From Verrucomicrobiia bacterium (GTDB taxonomy: Bacteria; Verrucomicrobiota; Verrucomicrobiia; Limisphaerales; DASXHY01), in contig DASPIL010000062.1 in NCBI GenBank assembly GCA_035629175.1, positions 25,297 through 89,296 on the forward strand: 64,000 nt of DNA. The letters are read 5' to 3'. Numbering within the stretch: position 1 is the first letter of the stretch; the number at the start of each line of letters is the position of its first letter. Shown here in pieces: positions 1 through 9,175 of this stretch. The translations under genes were made by a program, and so were the position numbers. The notes under the pieces are model-generated. The model had not been told where the DNA came from. It saw only the letters and a list, made by a program, of their open reading frames with translations, and searched no databases.

Positions 1-257
1 ACGAGTTGCGCAAGGTCAAGCTTTATGAATCGCGCAATCATTACCGCAATTTTCTCGACTGCATCAAGTCCCGCCAGCCGACCATCACCCCCGTTGAAAC
101 CGCCCATCACTCTGCTGTGCCCGGGCATCTCGGATTGATCTCTATGATGACGGGGCGAAAGATCCGCTGGGACGTCAAAACAGAAACGATTCAGGACGAC
201 GCAGAAGCCAGCAAGCTCCTCACCCGCGGCTATCGCGGGCCGTGGAAACTTTCATGA
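1..257 (+). CDS. Gfo/Idh/MocA family oxidoreductase, C-terminal end (5' partial)
   Basis: The frame is open from the left edge and ends with TGA at 255-257, leaving about 84 C-terminal residues. The segment with HYRNFLDCIKSRQPTITPVE, followed by SAVPGHLGLISMMTGRKIRW and a closing RGYRGPWKL, is the usual tail of NAD(P)-dependent Gfo/Idh/MocA oxidoreductases. These enzymes act on sugars, inositols or their derivatives. The N-terminal Rossmann fold lies outside the window, so substrate and signal type cannot be judged. The stop codon overlaps the 3' end of the convergent sensor kinase by 6 nt. The family call is fairly secure from the tail pattern alone; the specific substrate is unknown. Confidence 0.8.
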   Translation, partial: ELRKVKLYESRNHYRNFLDCIKSRQPTITPVETAHHSAVPGHLGLISMMTGRKIRWDVKTETIQDDAEASKLLTRGYRGPWKLS

Positions 258-3200
258 TGTGATTGATGTAAGCGGAGCAGGGGAGACGCCGCACGCATCG
301 GTGCGTTCCGGCGGGCTAACGGGAACAATGGGTAAATCGAGCATGAACGTGGCGCCTTTTCCCGGCCCTTCGCTGCTGCAATGAAGCACCGCGCCCATCT
401 CTTTTGCTGCCAAAGCACCGCTGTGAAGGCCGAATCCGTGGCCGTTTTTGCGAGTGGTGAAACCGTGGCGGAAGATCAACGCCAGGTTCTCCGCAGGAAT
501 CCCGACGCCGTTGTCCACGACCGTGATGTGCAGACGCTGCCCTGCATGCATGACCCGCACACGGATTTCTTTATTATCAGAGGCTGAGTCATTGCACGCG
601 TGTTTTGCGTTTCGAATGAGGTTCAGGAGGATTTGCATCACCTTGTGGCGGTCGACCGTGATCTCCGGCAACGGCCGGTGATAGTCGCGAATGAGCGATA
701 TACCGTGATGTTCCAGGGATGCTTCATTCATCCGGAGAGCGTCTTCCACTAGGTCAATCACGTTTTCACGCGTCGTCACTCCCGCCACGCGCGCGTAACT
801 CTGCTGCATGGCGACGATCTGCTTGATGTGATCGATGTGTTTGGTCAGCGACTTCAGCTCGTCGATTGCGCCCTCCTGGTCGCGGGCAAGATGTTTCGCG
901 AGACTGCTTAGGTAGGCTGGAAGCTGTTGTCCTTTCGGGTTCGAATTGAAGAACGATCCCAGGTCAGGCTCGTGCTTTTTCAGCAACTCGGCAACCTGTC
1001 CGACGTAGCTGACCCTCGACTTTCGAACAAGCTCCGTCAGAATGGTTGTTGAGACATTGACGCTGTTCAGGACATTCCCGACGTTGTGCAGGACGCCGGT
1101 GGCGACTTCAGCCATGCCGGCAAGTCGTGAGGCATCCAGCAGTTTCCGGTGGACGCGCTCGACTTCGGTCTGGATCTGTTTGCGCTCTTCAATTTCCTTT
1201 TCGAGCAGGCCGGTTTTGACACGGAGTTCAGATGTGCGATGGCGCACCTCCGCTTCAAGCACCTCCTGCCTGCGTTTCATCACTCGAACGCGCCAGGAAT
1301 AGGTGCCGGCCAGCGTCGTCGCGCATGCCACGGTGCAAAGGACATAAAACCAGGTTGTTTGATAAACGAACGGGAGGAATTCGACCTCAAAGTGATCAGG
1401 TGTTCCGCCTGTTCCATCTCCTCCGAAGGCTTCCACGCGAAACGTGTAGCGGCCCGGTTTCAGGTTCGTAAAGAACGCGGAGCGCCGCGTGCCGGCTTGT
1501 TCCCAATTTGATTGATAGCCTTCCAGCTGATACCGGAACTGCAGTTTCTGCGGTGTGACAAACGTGGGCGCCGTGAATTGGACCTCCAGCTCGCCGCGCC
1601 CCGGCGGCACTGTGAATTTCCGTGTGTGCTGATATTCCACACCGTTGGCACGCACCATTTCAACTCGAACCGGCGGAACGCTCGCCCCGGCCGCGATCCG
1701 GTCCGGATCCACCATGATCAAACCTCCCGGACTGGGGAACCAGATCCGTCCATCACTCGTCATGCAGGCGGAGTATTCGGTTTCGCGAGTGTCAGTGGTT
1801 TTAACCGATTCGGGACCGTCGTAAGGCACACATTCCACTTCGCCGGTCTCTTCAAGTTTGTTTTTGCGGACTGAGAATATTCCCTGGTTGGATTGAACCC
1901 AGAGCCGGTCATGCCTGTCCGCCACAAACGAGCGAATGAAGTTGTCGAGCAGGCCGTCTTCGCGTGTCCAGCTGCGCACCTGGGTCCCTTTAACGCGCGC
2001 CAGACCTCCTGCTGTTCCCGCCCAAATAGCGCCCTGGTTGTCCTCCCAAAGCCAGGTGACGGTGTCCGATGGCAGCCCTTGTGCCCTTCCAACGTGCTCG
2101 TAATTCCCGTCCTTGACTCGGAACATTCCATTCACGGTGGAAACGAGGATCGATCCGTCTCGCGCGCATCCGAGATTATTGATCCAGTCAAAGGGCGGTT
2201 TCGCGTTGTTCCCGAAATCGTATGCCTGGGTTCCATTCGGAGTTACGCGGACGAGTTCGTTGTGAAACGAAGCGATGACGCCCTGGGCGTCTTCAGTTAA
2301 GGCCGTTCCCCACTCACCGTGCCAGGTGTGTCTTGCGATCACTTTCCGATCTCGAAATATTTCGACCTCCCGGTTTGCATTGAGCAGATACACATCACCG
2401 TCGCGCGCTTCGAGCACCCTTTTAATCCATGTGCTCGACAATCCCGATTCCCCCGAATAGGTCTCGATTTTCGATCCTTCGTAATGCGCGATTCCCGCGC
2501 TGGTCCCTGCCCAAAGTCCTCCCCGGGCTGAGGGATAAAGTGCGAGGCTCCACGCTTTCCAGAGACCTTCCTTCGCTGAAAACAATGGCAGTTTCGCATC
2601 GGAAAGAAGAGTCACTCCCGTGCGACCACCCACCCAGAGATTCCCGTCCTGGTCCTCGAATAGCGCAGTGACGTAATCATCCGCCAACCCGTCGGTCTGC
2701 CGAAGGGATGTCGAAACACCATTCACGAAACGATGAAGGCCGTCAGTTGTGCCGACCCAAAGGACTCCTTTCGAATCCCATAGCAGCTTCGTGATTGCGG
2801 CGCCCAGCCATTTGTCAGAAATGGGTCGAAAGGATGCATCGAAGGTATGAAGGCGGCCGTCTGGCGATCCGATCCAGATTTGGCCCGACGCATCCTCGGT
2901 AATAGCCCGCGCCGACTGCTCATTCGTCGTTCCCTGGAGACCGAGCCCCGGTTGTTGGCTGTTCCACCAATAGAGGCCGCCACCGTGACTTCCGAGCCAG
3001 ACGCGTTTGCTCGAGTCCTCGAAGATGGAACCGCACTCGGTGATATTGGTGAATGCCGATACATCGCCGCCTCTTTTCCAGCGATACGCACCCAGGGTCG
3101 CCCCAATCCAGAGCGCGCCGTCGCTTGTCTCTAAAAGATCCCTGACGTTCATTCGAGGATCAATCCACGTTTCGTTCGTGAACGCCTCAAATCCCGTGTC

Positions 3201-3605
3201 GGGACGGTAGTATGCGAGGGTGCCGTTGCGGATCCCGAGCCACAACCCGTCATCCGCGGAACAGGCCAGTGCGGAGATTTCGGAATACTGGAAGTCCCGC
3301 GTCATGGGCAACGCGAGGAGTTTGAACTCCAGGCCGTCGTATCGGATCAATCCTTTGCGCGTCCCCATCCATATGAAACCGTCGCGCGTCTGCTTGATCG
3401 AACTGATTTCGTAACTGGGAAAACCGCTTTGCGCCGTCCAGGCGCGGCAGATGTACTGGGAGAGGCTTTGATCGGGCGAGAGCGCGAGCGCGGAGAAATG
3501 GAGGATCAACTGGATTGCGGTCGATATGACCGTCCAGTGGACGCGGCAACGCGTGCAATGAACGCGCGCAGACCTGAGGAACCAATTCATTTTCGTGCGC
3601 GCCAA
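252..3605 (-). CDS. Propeller-type sensor histidine kinase (Reg_prop repeats, Y_Y_Y, HATPase)
   Basis: This 1117-residue membrane sensor has an N-terminal hydrophobic stretch (about 25-43) that should export the sensor part. About a dozen two-component-regulator propeller repeats follow (about 45-690, with recurring IWxGT/LWVG motifs), then a Y_Y_Y immunoglobulin-like domain with FTNLKPGRYTFRVEAFGGDG. Next come one transmembrane helix (TTWFYVLCTVACATTLAG) and a coiled coil. The phospho-acceptor region carries GVLHNVGNVLNS (His about 840). The HATPase has an N box (LLNLIRNAKHAC), a G1 box (VVDNGVGIPAE) and a G2-like HGFGLHSG. There is no receiver or AraC output domain, so it is not a Bacteroides-type hybrid sensor. 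The H-box variant HNVGNVLNS is typical of some Verrucomicrobia/Planctomycetes kinases. Start is at 3605, or at the methionine at 3590. No adjacent response regulator is seen. Confidence 0.88.
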   Translation of the reverse strand: MARTKMNWFLRSARVHCTRCRVHWTVISTAIQLILHFSALALSPDQSLSQYICRAWTAQSGFPSYEISSIKQTRDGFIWMGTRKGLIRYDGLEFKLLALPMTRDFQYSEISALACSADDGLWLGIRNGTLAYYRPDTGFEAFTNETWIDPRMNVRDLLETSDGALWIGATLGAYRWKRGGDVSAFTNITECGSIFEDSSKRVWLGSHGGGLYWWNSQQPGLGLQGTTNEQSARAITEDASGQIWIGSPDGRLHTFDASFRPISDKWLGAAITKLLWDSKGVLWVGTTDGLHRFVNGVSTSLRQTDGLADDYVTALFEDQDGNLWVGGRTGVTLLSDAKLPLFSAKEGLWKAWSLALYPSARGGLWAGTSAGIAHYEGSKIETYSGESGLSSTWIKRVLEARDGDVYLLNANREVEIFRDRKVIARHTWHGEWGTALTEDAQGVIASFHNELVRVTPNGTQAYDFGNNAKPPFDWINNLGCARDGSILVSTVNGMFRVKDGNYEHVGRAQGLPSDTVTWLWEDNQGAIWAGTAGGLARVKGTQVRSWTREDGLLDNFIRSFVADRHDRLWVQSNQGIFSVRKNKLEETGEVECVPYDGPESVKTTDTRETEYSACMTSDGRIWFPSPGGLIMVDPDRIAAGASVPPVRVEMVRANGVEYQHTRKFTVPPGRGELEVQFTAPTFVTPQKLQFRYQLEGYQSNWEQAGTRRSAFFTNLKPGRYTFRVEAFGGDGTGGTPDHFEVEFLPFVYQTTWFYVLCTVACATTLAGTYSWRVRVMKRRQEVLEAEVRHRTSELRVKTGLLEKEIEERKQIQTEVERVHRKLLDASRLAGMAEVATGVLHNVGNVLNSVNVSTTILTELVRKSRVSYVGQVAELLKKHEPDLGSFFNSNPKGQQLPAYLSSLAKHLARDQEGAIDELKSLTKHIDHIKQIVAMQQSYARVAGVTTRENVIDLVEDALRMNEASLEHHGISLIRDYHRPLPEITVDRHKVMQILLNLIRNAKHACNDSASDNKEIRVRVMHAGQRLHITVVDNGVGIPAENLALIFRHGFTTRKNGHGFGLHSGALAAKEMGAVLHCSSEGPGKGATFMLDLPIVPVSPPERTDACGVSPAPLTSITS

Positions 3606-4124
3606 GCAACGGGTAAACGCTATTCCCCAGAAACATGAATCCGGCGCAGCTACTGAACACGATGTTCGGGCGTCAAATCACATCGGAACATGACACCACC
3701 GCTTGAGATCATTTCAACGGAAGGAGCAAGCCGGTCGCCTTCCCTAATGGTCTAGCGTGAGGCGCGCCAGGCCGCCCTGGTCGGCAGGCACTCGCGGTAA
3801 CCAACGAGAAAATCCTCAGTGCTCGCCGCCGGAACACAGACGGACACAGGCGAGACTGGCTGCATTGATCGGCGACGATCCGGGATAATTCGCATGGACG
3901 CACCATTGTGAATTTGAGATTCGGTGGCGGGCTCAGAAAGGAACTGATGATAACCATTCCACGCTCCGGTGATGCGGGCTGCGAAATCGTTTTGGCTTCT
4001 TCTATACGGACGCCTCCGGGCACTCCTGTCCGCCCGCATCGTTCGGCGATCAATTCCGTTCTGCTGTGTGAACGCTGCGTTCCACGGCCGCACCTTCGCC
4101 GTTGCGCAGGCTGGGGCATCGCAC
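3606..4124. other. Intergenic stretch without supported gene
   Basis: About 520 bases lie between two outward-facing units, the kinase on minus and the SANT-repeat gene on plus. Open frames on both strands have biased, low-complexity translations with no recognisable domain. This should hold the promoters for both flanking units, but no convincing -35/-10 pair or operator could be picked by eye. Confidence 0.5.
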
Positions 4125-4631
4125 ATGGAACATGTGGTGACGTTCAAGCGCCGTTCGCTGGCAATACCCCCGTTTGATCCCCGCCGGAAAGAACCATGGA
4201 CCGCAGCCGAACTCAAATTAGTTGGAACGATGCCCGACGAGGAGGTGGCCCGCAGAACGGGGCGTTCGGTTGGTGCGGTCGGCCGCCGCCGTGGTCAGAG
4301 CCAGCCGCAGGAACCGGGATCGAAGATTGAACCCTGGACCTCCGAGGAAGACAAACTTCTGGGCACGGTCACCGACAGGGAAGCGGCACGGTTGCTGGAT
4401 CGGAGTGTGGCGGCGGTCTCGCATCGCCGCGCCCGGTTGGGAATTCCCGCGCGGCATCCAAAGGCAACGCGCCGCTGGACGCGGGATGAGGAGAAATTGC
4501 TAGGTACTCAGCCTGATCCTGAAATTGCGCGCCGATTGAACCGCACAACGAAAAGTGTCCTTCACCGCCGCACCCGTCTGAAAATTCCACCATGGCGGCC
4601 AGCCTGGAATCTCAAACTCCCAACCAAATAA
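4125..4631 (+). CDS. SANT/Myb-like HTH triple-repeat DNA-binding protein, directly upstream of cas12b
   Basis: This 168-residue protein has three imperfect units of about 45 residues, each starting with a conserved Trp: PWTAAELKLVGTMPDEEVAR (about 24-56), PWTSEEDKLLGTVTDREAAR (about 70-102) and RWTRDEEKLLGTQPDPEIAR (about 117-149). Each unit ends in a basic helix such as SVAAVSHRRARLGIP. The pattern is that of small SANT/HTH modules seen as tandem arrays in Verrucomicrobia and Planctomycetes, so DNA binding is likely. The ATG at 4125 was chosen because the frame upstream of it has no recognisable domain. The gene stops 15 nt before the cas12b ATG on the same strand, which suggests co-transcription. 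A role as regulator of the Cas operon is an inference; it could also be an unrelated neighbour. Confidence 0.75.
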   Translation: MEHVVTFKRRSLAIPPFDPRRKEPWTAAELKLVGTMPDEEVARRTGRSVGAVGRRRGQSQPQEPGSKIEPWTSEEDKLLGTVTDREAARLLDRSVAAVSHRRARLGIPARHPKATRRWTRDEEKLLGTQPDPEIARRLNRTTKSVLHRRTRLKIPPWRPAWNLKLPTK

Positions 4632-4646
4632 TCGTGAACCTGCACA

Positions 4647-7600
4647 ATGAACCGCATCTACCAAGGAAAAGTCAGCCAAGCAGAACTCCTCGACGCGAAG
4701 GGGAACGCCATCGAACCACAGCCGCAGGATTGGGATGGGGAATCCGCGCTCTGGGATCACCATGCGCTGTTTCAGGATGCGGTGAATCACAACACCCTTG
4801 CCTTGGCGGCAATGGCAGTGGGCGTGGCGGGCAATGGTGAGCGAGAGAGCGCAGTGCAAGCTTGGGCCAAGGAAGTGCGTGATTCGTGGATGACGGCACG
4901 GCGCAAGGCTGTCGTGTTTGACGGACCGCACCAGCGCGTTGCGCCGCTGCTTGGCCTCGATCCAGTGGCGAGCGACTTCGACGCTTGCGCGGCACGGATT
5001 CTCGCCGGGAGCAAGGCGACAAAAGAACAAATGGCGGCGGCACTGTTACAGTTACTTGAGGAGGCGAACGCGAGCGACTTGAGCCAGCTTGCGAACGATC
5101 GCCTCGGTTGGTTTTGCAGCCCGAAAGGAAAGAACGACAAGACTTCAAAATCCATCGTTGCGGTGCAGGAGACGAAAATGATTGCGGCCATCAAGGCAGT
5201 GCATGGTGCCAGCGACACTGAACTCGAAACTGTCGCGTCATCTTTTGAACCCGGCTACTTCGTGACGCAGTTTCCAAAGGAGAGGATGACTGGGGTCGAA
5301 TCCCGTGCGGAAGCGGAGCGGCAATTCGACATGGCGGCCAAGAAGCACACCGCTCTCATGGGGCTTCGCGAGAGGTTCTGTGTTCGACTCGCCGAGATAG
5401 CCGACGGCCTTTCCCTTGCTCGTCTCGGGCGCAGGTCAAAGGGCGCATATCCGTTGGCGGTGGTGTTCAAGCTGTTCCCGATTGCACCTGTAGCTGCGGT
5501 TTTTCGCGAAGCAACAGCAACGATGGCAAAGAGGCGGCCTTCGGCAGCAGGTGCCGACAGGATTGCCGAGGCGCGGGTGGACGACACTCCCGTGTTTGAA
5601 TACTTCACCAACCGAGTTCTCAATCGGGACGTGAACAACGACAATGCTGCCGTGTGGGGTGAGTTCGATCACGCTGCGTTTGTTGAGGCCATCAAATCTC
5701 CTCACCGCTATTTTCAAGACACACAAAAGCGTGAGAAGGCGGCGGACGAGTTGCGGACAAAGCTGGTTGCAATGGAAGGCGAGGGCGGAAAGCTTGATGA
5801 CGAGAACGACGAAGATGAGAGGGAGGGGCGGGCGATAGGTTTCGCAGGTGATTCGAGGATCACACTTATCACGAAGCTCGTTTTCAGCACGCATTACGTC
5901 GGTGAGGAGGGCGACCATCACTCGGAGGTTGCGCTGCGTCCGTTCATTCGCGATGTGCTCACGCAGGCCGGTATCAAGGTCGAGCCAAACCGCCCCGAAT
6001 ACACCATCCAGGAGCGCACGCTGCGCGGCTGGGGCGAAGTGCGAAAGAAATGGCGCACACTTGCTGCGAAAGGTCCGGTGACGGAGCAGCAACTCCTCGC
6101 CGCGCAGGCGGAGGAACAGGGTAAACACCGCGATGACTACGGCAGTGCCTCACTCTACACAGCGTTGGCAAAACCGGAGTTCCATCCAGTCTGGATGGAA
6201 CCAGGCGCGGACAAACCGAAGTGGCACGCCGACGATCCGCTGCGGGCTTGGTGCGCCTACCGGGAACTTCGTTTCGAACTGGCCGACAAGACGCGGCCAA
6301 TCCGCTTCACGCCCGCGCATCCGGTCGAGTCGCCGCGTTATTTCATCATTCCGAAAGCTGGACGCTTCGGCACCGAGCATCTACCCGGCAGGCTCGCGCT
6401 CACTTGCGGCATCGTGTGGAGAACGGAGCACGGCTTGGAGCCGTGCGCGGTGCGGCTGACGTATTCCGCCCCGCGTCTTTGTCGCGATGAGTTGCGTTCG
6501 GACGGTGATGCAAACCTAGCCGCTGTGAATTGGCTCCAGCCGATGATGAAGGCGCTCGGCATCCCGAATTCCGACATGCAGGATTTTTCCAATTGCCGCG
6601 TGACGCTTCAGCCGTCCGGGCCGAAGAACATCCAACTCACATTCCCGGTCGAGATGGAGGTAGGGAAACTCCAGGCTGCGCTGAAACACAAAGAGCGATG
6701 GAGCTACCAAGCATCGGGAAAGGCCGGGCAGATGAACTTCGCCCAGTTCAACTACTCCGCTGAAGAGCCGCGCTATGAAGTCTCGTTACGCTGGCCGAGT
6801 GATATTCAGCATTCCAAAGATGCCGGCCAACCGAGGAAGCGAGAACCCGAGCCGTGGCACCAAAAGTTCGACTCCTTCACTTGTCTCGCCACCGACCTCG
6901 GCCAGCGCGATGCTGGAGCGTTTGCATTGCTAGACGTGAAGGCGAATTCCGACTTCAACGGGAAGCCGTTTCGGTTCATTGGCGAAACGCCAGGCAAGCA
7001 GTGGCGGGCTCGTCTTGCAGCGAGCGGGATTTTCCGTCTACCAGGCGAAGACCGCAAGGAGTGGCGCGCGCCTACGCGTGCGGAAGAGCAGCGCGGCGAA
7101 AGCGGTTTTGCATTCCGGCCCGAGTTGTGGGGTGAGCGCGGGCGGGCAGCAACTCCCCACGAGACAGAGGATTGTGCGCGGCTGCTCGCAGCATTTGCCT
7201 GTGCCGAGGTGGACTTGATGCCGGATGACTGGCGCACTTCGCTTTCCTTCCCCGAGCGGAACGACAAGTTGCTTCGTGCCGCCGGCCGCGCGCAGTCGCG
7301 TGCGGCGCGGCTGCATCGCTGGTGCTGGTTCCTCACCGACGAAAAGCTCAAGGGCAGAGTCGAGGGCATGCTGAAGGAAATCGCGGAACTCGAAGACGAG
7401 TGCTTGCTGCCGGATACAACAAAGAAGCTCGCCACGGCCGAAAAGACAAAGGAACTGGTGGTCGCGCTGTCTGGCGAATTGCGCAGTTTGCGGGACAAAC
7501 TGCCCGGCCTGCTTGTCCGTGTTGCCAATCGCTGCGCGCCATTGCGCGGACGCTCGTGGCACTGGGGCGCACATCCACGCAAACCCGACGATTGTTTTCT

Positions 7601-8948
7601 TCTCTCGCAGGAAGGCTCCGCGTGCCCGAACGCAAAGCAGCGCCGGCCCGATGCCACCGAGCGCGACGTGACGTGGATTCGGGGGCAGCGCGGCCTCTCT
7701 TTCGAGCGCATCGAGCAGATTGAATCGTTGCGCCAGCGTTTCCAGTCGTTGAATCAAGTGATGCGGCGTGACATCGGCAGCCCGCCAAAGAAGCGGCGTG
7801 ATGACGCCATTCCCGATCCGTGCCCCGACCTGCTCGACAAGCTCGACGCTTTGAAAGAGCAGCGCGTGAACCAGACCGCGCACATGATCCTCGCCGAGGC
7901 CCTCGGCGTGCGGCTTGCGTCGCCGCCAGCGGACAAGGCGCGCTTGCGTGCCGAGTGCGACCAGCACGGCGTCTATGTCCGCATACGTCCGCCGGTGGAT
8001 TTCATCGTCATCGAAGATCTATCGCGCTACCGGGCCAGCCAGGGTCGCGCGCCGCGTGAGAACTCACGGCTGATGAAGTGGTGTCACGGCCAGGTTCGCG
8101 GAAAGCTCAAGCAACTCTGCGAAGTCTTCGGACTGCCTGTCGTGGAAGCGCCCGCCGCTTGGAGTTCCCGTTTCTGCGCGCGGAGCGGGGTGCCGGGCTT
8201 TCGTGCCGTGGAGGTTCATCCCGCGATGAAAGATTCCGCGCCCTGGCGCTGGCATCTGGAACGGCTGGCGAAATACGAGCATGACGCGAAAGCAAATCCG
8301 CTCAAGCCGAAGGCGCTTCGAGAATGCCGTGCGGTGCATGAGCTTTTCCGACAGCTCGACGAACTCAACGCAAGCGTGGATCGCACTGCGCTACGTCCAA
8401 AATGGCGCACACTTCTTGCACCTGTCGCGGGCGGCCCTATTTTCGTTCCACTCTACGACCGTGCGCTTCTCGCCTCTGGCGAGACACTCCAACCTGCTGT
8501 TGTGCAGGCAGACATCAATGCCGCCATCAACCTCGCTCTGCGCGCCATCGCTGACCCGCGACTATGGAGCATCCACCCGCGACTTCGCACTGCCCGCACT
8601 GAGGCTGAGGCGAAAAGCGGTGTGAAAAAGGGCGCGCGGAACAAGGTTGCGGTGACGGAACCAGCACCGGATGGCACGTTGCTTTTCTTCACGCGCGAGA
8701 AGCGAAAGTTTGGCGAGAAGCAGCAGCGGCTCACCGTGCCCAGCCCATCGAAAGAACTGCGGGAAACCACCGGTTCACCAAACTTTTTCGCCTTCCTGGC
8801 AGATCGCCGTCGAGAGGCAGGGGAGGCATTCCTGCCCGAAGGTGACGTGCGCCTTCTCAGCGGATCGAAACTTTGGGGCACCGTGAAGGCATTGCAGTGG
8901 TGGCGCTGCACGATGCTGAACAAGCGCCGCGGCAAACACCAGTTATGA
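4647..8948 (+). CDS. cas12b: Cas12b (C2c1) type V-B CRISPR effector nuclease
   Basis: This 1433-residue RNA-guided DNA nuclease is recognised by its RuvC half. RuvC-I is LATDLGQRDAGAFAL (Asp750). RuvC-II is DFIVIEDLSRYRASQGRAP (Glu1123), followed by ENSRLMKWCHGQVRGKL and AAWSSRFCARSGVPG, which align by eye with the Cas12b signatures ENNQLMQWSHRGVFQEL and AAFSSRFDARTGAPG. RuvC-III is VVQADINAAINLAL (Asp1289). The acidic triad is intact. Alicyclobacillus Cas12b (1129 aa) has D570/E848/D977, so this protein carries about 180 extra residues before RuvC-I, about 95 between I and II, and about 37 between II and III. The C-terminal tail is about the usual length. The TGA overlaps the ATG of a cas4-cas1 start copy (ATGA at 8945-8948). 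No clear Shine-Dalgarno was seen. Function requires a tracrRNA and an array, and neither is visible with confidence. Confidence 0.93.
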   Translation: MNRIYQGKVSQAELLDAKGNAIEPQPQDWDGESALWDHHALFQDAVNHNTLALAAMAVGVAGNGERESAVQAWAKEVRDSWMTARRKAVVFDGPHQRVAPLLGLDPVASDFDACAARILAGSKATKEQMAAALLQLLEEANASDLSQLANDRLGWFCSPKGKNDKTSKSIVAVQETKMIAAIKAVHGASDTELETVASSFEPGYFVTQFPKERMTGVESRAEAERQFDMAAKKHTALMGLRERFCVRLAEIADGLSLARLGRRSKGAYPLAVVFKLFPIAPVAAVFREATATMAKRRPSAAGADRIAEARVDDTPVFEYFTNRVLNRDVNNDNAAVWGEFDHAAFVEAIKSPHRYFQDTQKREKAADELRTKLVAMEGEGGKLDDENDEDEREGRAIGFAGDSRITLITKLVFSTHYVGEEGDHHSEVALRPFIRDVLTQAGIKVEPNRPEYTIQERTLRGWGEVRKKWRTLAAKGPVTEQQLLAAQAEEQGKHRDDYGSASLYTALAKPEFHPVWMEPGADKPKWHADDPLRAWCAYRELRFELADKTRPIRFTPAHPVESPRYFIIPKAGRFGTEHLPGRLALTCGIVWRTEHGLEPCAVRLTYSAPRLCRDELRSDGDANLAAVNWLQPMMKALGIPNSDMQDFSNCRVTLQPSGPKNIQLTFPVEMEVGKLQAALKHKERWSYQASGKAGQMNFAQFNYSAEEPRYEVSLRWPSDIQHSKDAGQPRKREPEPWHQKFDSFTCLATDLGQRDAGAFALLDVKANSDFNGKPFRFIGETPGKQWRARLAASGIFRLPGEDRKEWRAPTRAEEQRGESGFAFRPELWGERGRAATPHETEDCARLLAAFACAEVDLMPDDWRTSLSFPERNDKLLRAAGRAQSRAARLHRWCWFLTDEKLKGRVEGMLKEIAELEDECLLPDTTKKLATAEKTKELVVALSGELRSLRDKLPGLLVRVANRCAPLRGRSWHWGAHPRKPDDCFLLSQEGSACPNAKQRRPDATERDVTWIRGQRGLSFERIEQIESLRQRFQSLNQVMRRDIGSPPKKRRDDAIPDPCPDLLDKLDALKEQRVNQTAHMILAEALGVRLASPPADKARLRAECDQHGVYVRIRPPVDFIVIEDLSRYRASQGRAPRENSRLMKWCHGQVRGKLKQLCEVFGLPVVEAPAAWSSRFCARSGVPGFRAVEVHPAMKDSAPWRWHLERLAKYEHDAKANPLKPKALRECRAVHELFRQLDELNASVDRTALRPKWRTLLAPVAGGPIFVPLYDRALLASGETLQPAVVQADINAAINLALRAIADPRLWSIHPRLRTARTEAEAKSGVKKGARNKVAVTEPAPDGTLLFFTREKRKFGEKQQRLTVPSPSKELRETTGSPNFFAFLADRRREAGEAFLPEGDVRLLSGSKLWGTVKALQWWRCTMLNKRRGKHQL

Positions 8949-9035
8949 GCGACGCGCCCGTTCAAACCCAAGGCGGATTGGAACCGCAACCGTCGTTGCC
9001 GGTGCGGCGGCGCCACAAATTCATCTATTGCCCGC
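8945..9035 (+). pseudogene. Duplicated 5' fragment of cas4-cas1 (first ~30 codons)
   Basis: The 91 bases from ATGAGCGACGCGCCC to TATTGCCCGC match the true cas4-cas1 start at 9481-9571 with 10 mismatches (about 89% identity). The reading frame is kept (MSDAPVQTQGG then PLPVRR/FIYCP-type residues), and half of the changes are synonymous. After 9035 the homology stops and the sequence becomes the tail of a reversed hicA remnant. The ATG overlaps the cas12b stop codon, so this copy marks the original translationally coupled junction of cas12b and cas4-cas1. The open frame continues to 9484 but is not Cas-like beyond this point. Confidence 0.85.
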
Positions 9036-9046
9036 AGGAGAAGCGC

Positions 9047-9175
9047 TCATCGAAAGTCGTCCACGTTCAATCCGCTTCCTTCGATGATGCTCTTGAGGGT
9101 GCCGATCGGAATGGGTTTGTTGCCGTGCATCGCGACAATCACTTGCCATCCACAAACTGGAAAGCGTTCGCTCAC
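9047..9175 (-). pseudogene. hicA toxin remnant with internal deletion
   Basis: The frame starts GTG at 9175 (overlapping the hicB stop by 4 nt, as usual for hicBA pairs) and encodes 42 residues. It begins SERFPV, the usual HicA opening, and ends with VAMHGNKPIPIGTLKSIIEG and GLNVDDF, the HicA C-terminal half. Normal HicA has about 60-80 residues. The central part, with the dsRBD-like strand and the conserved Gly-Ser-His of the ribonuclease site, is absent here. The toxin is therefore predicted inactive. The stop lies 12 nt from the edge of the duplicated cas4 fragment. Confidence 0.7.
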
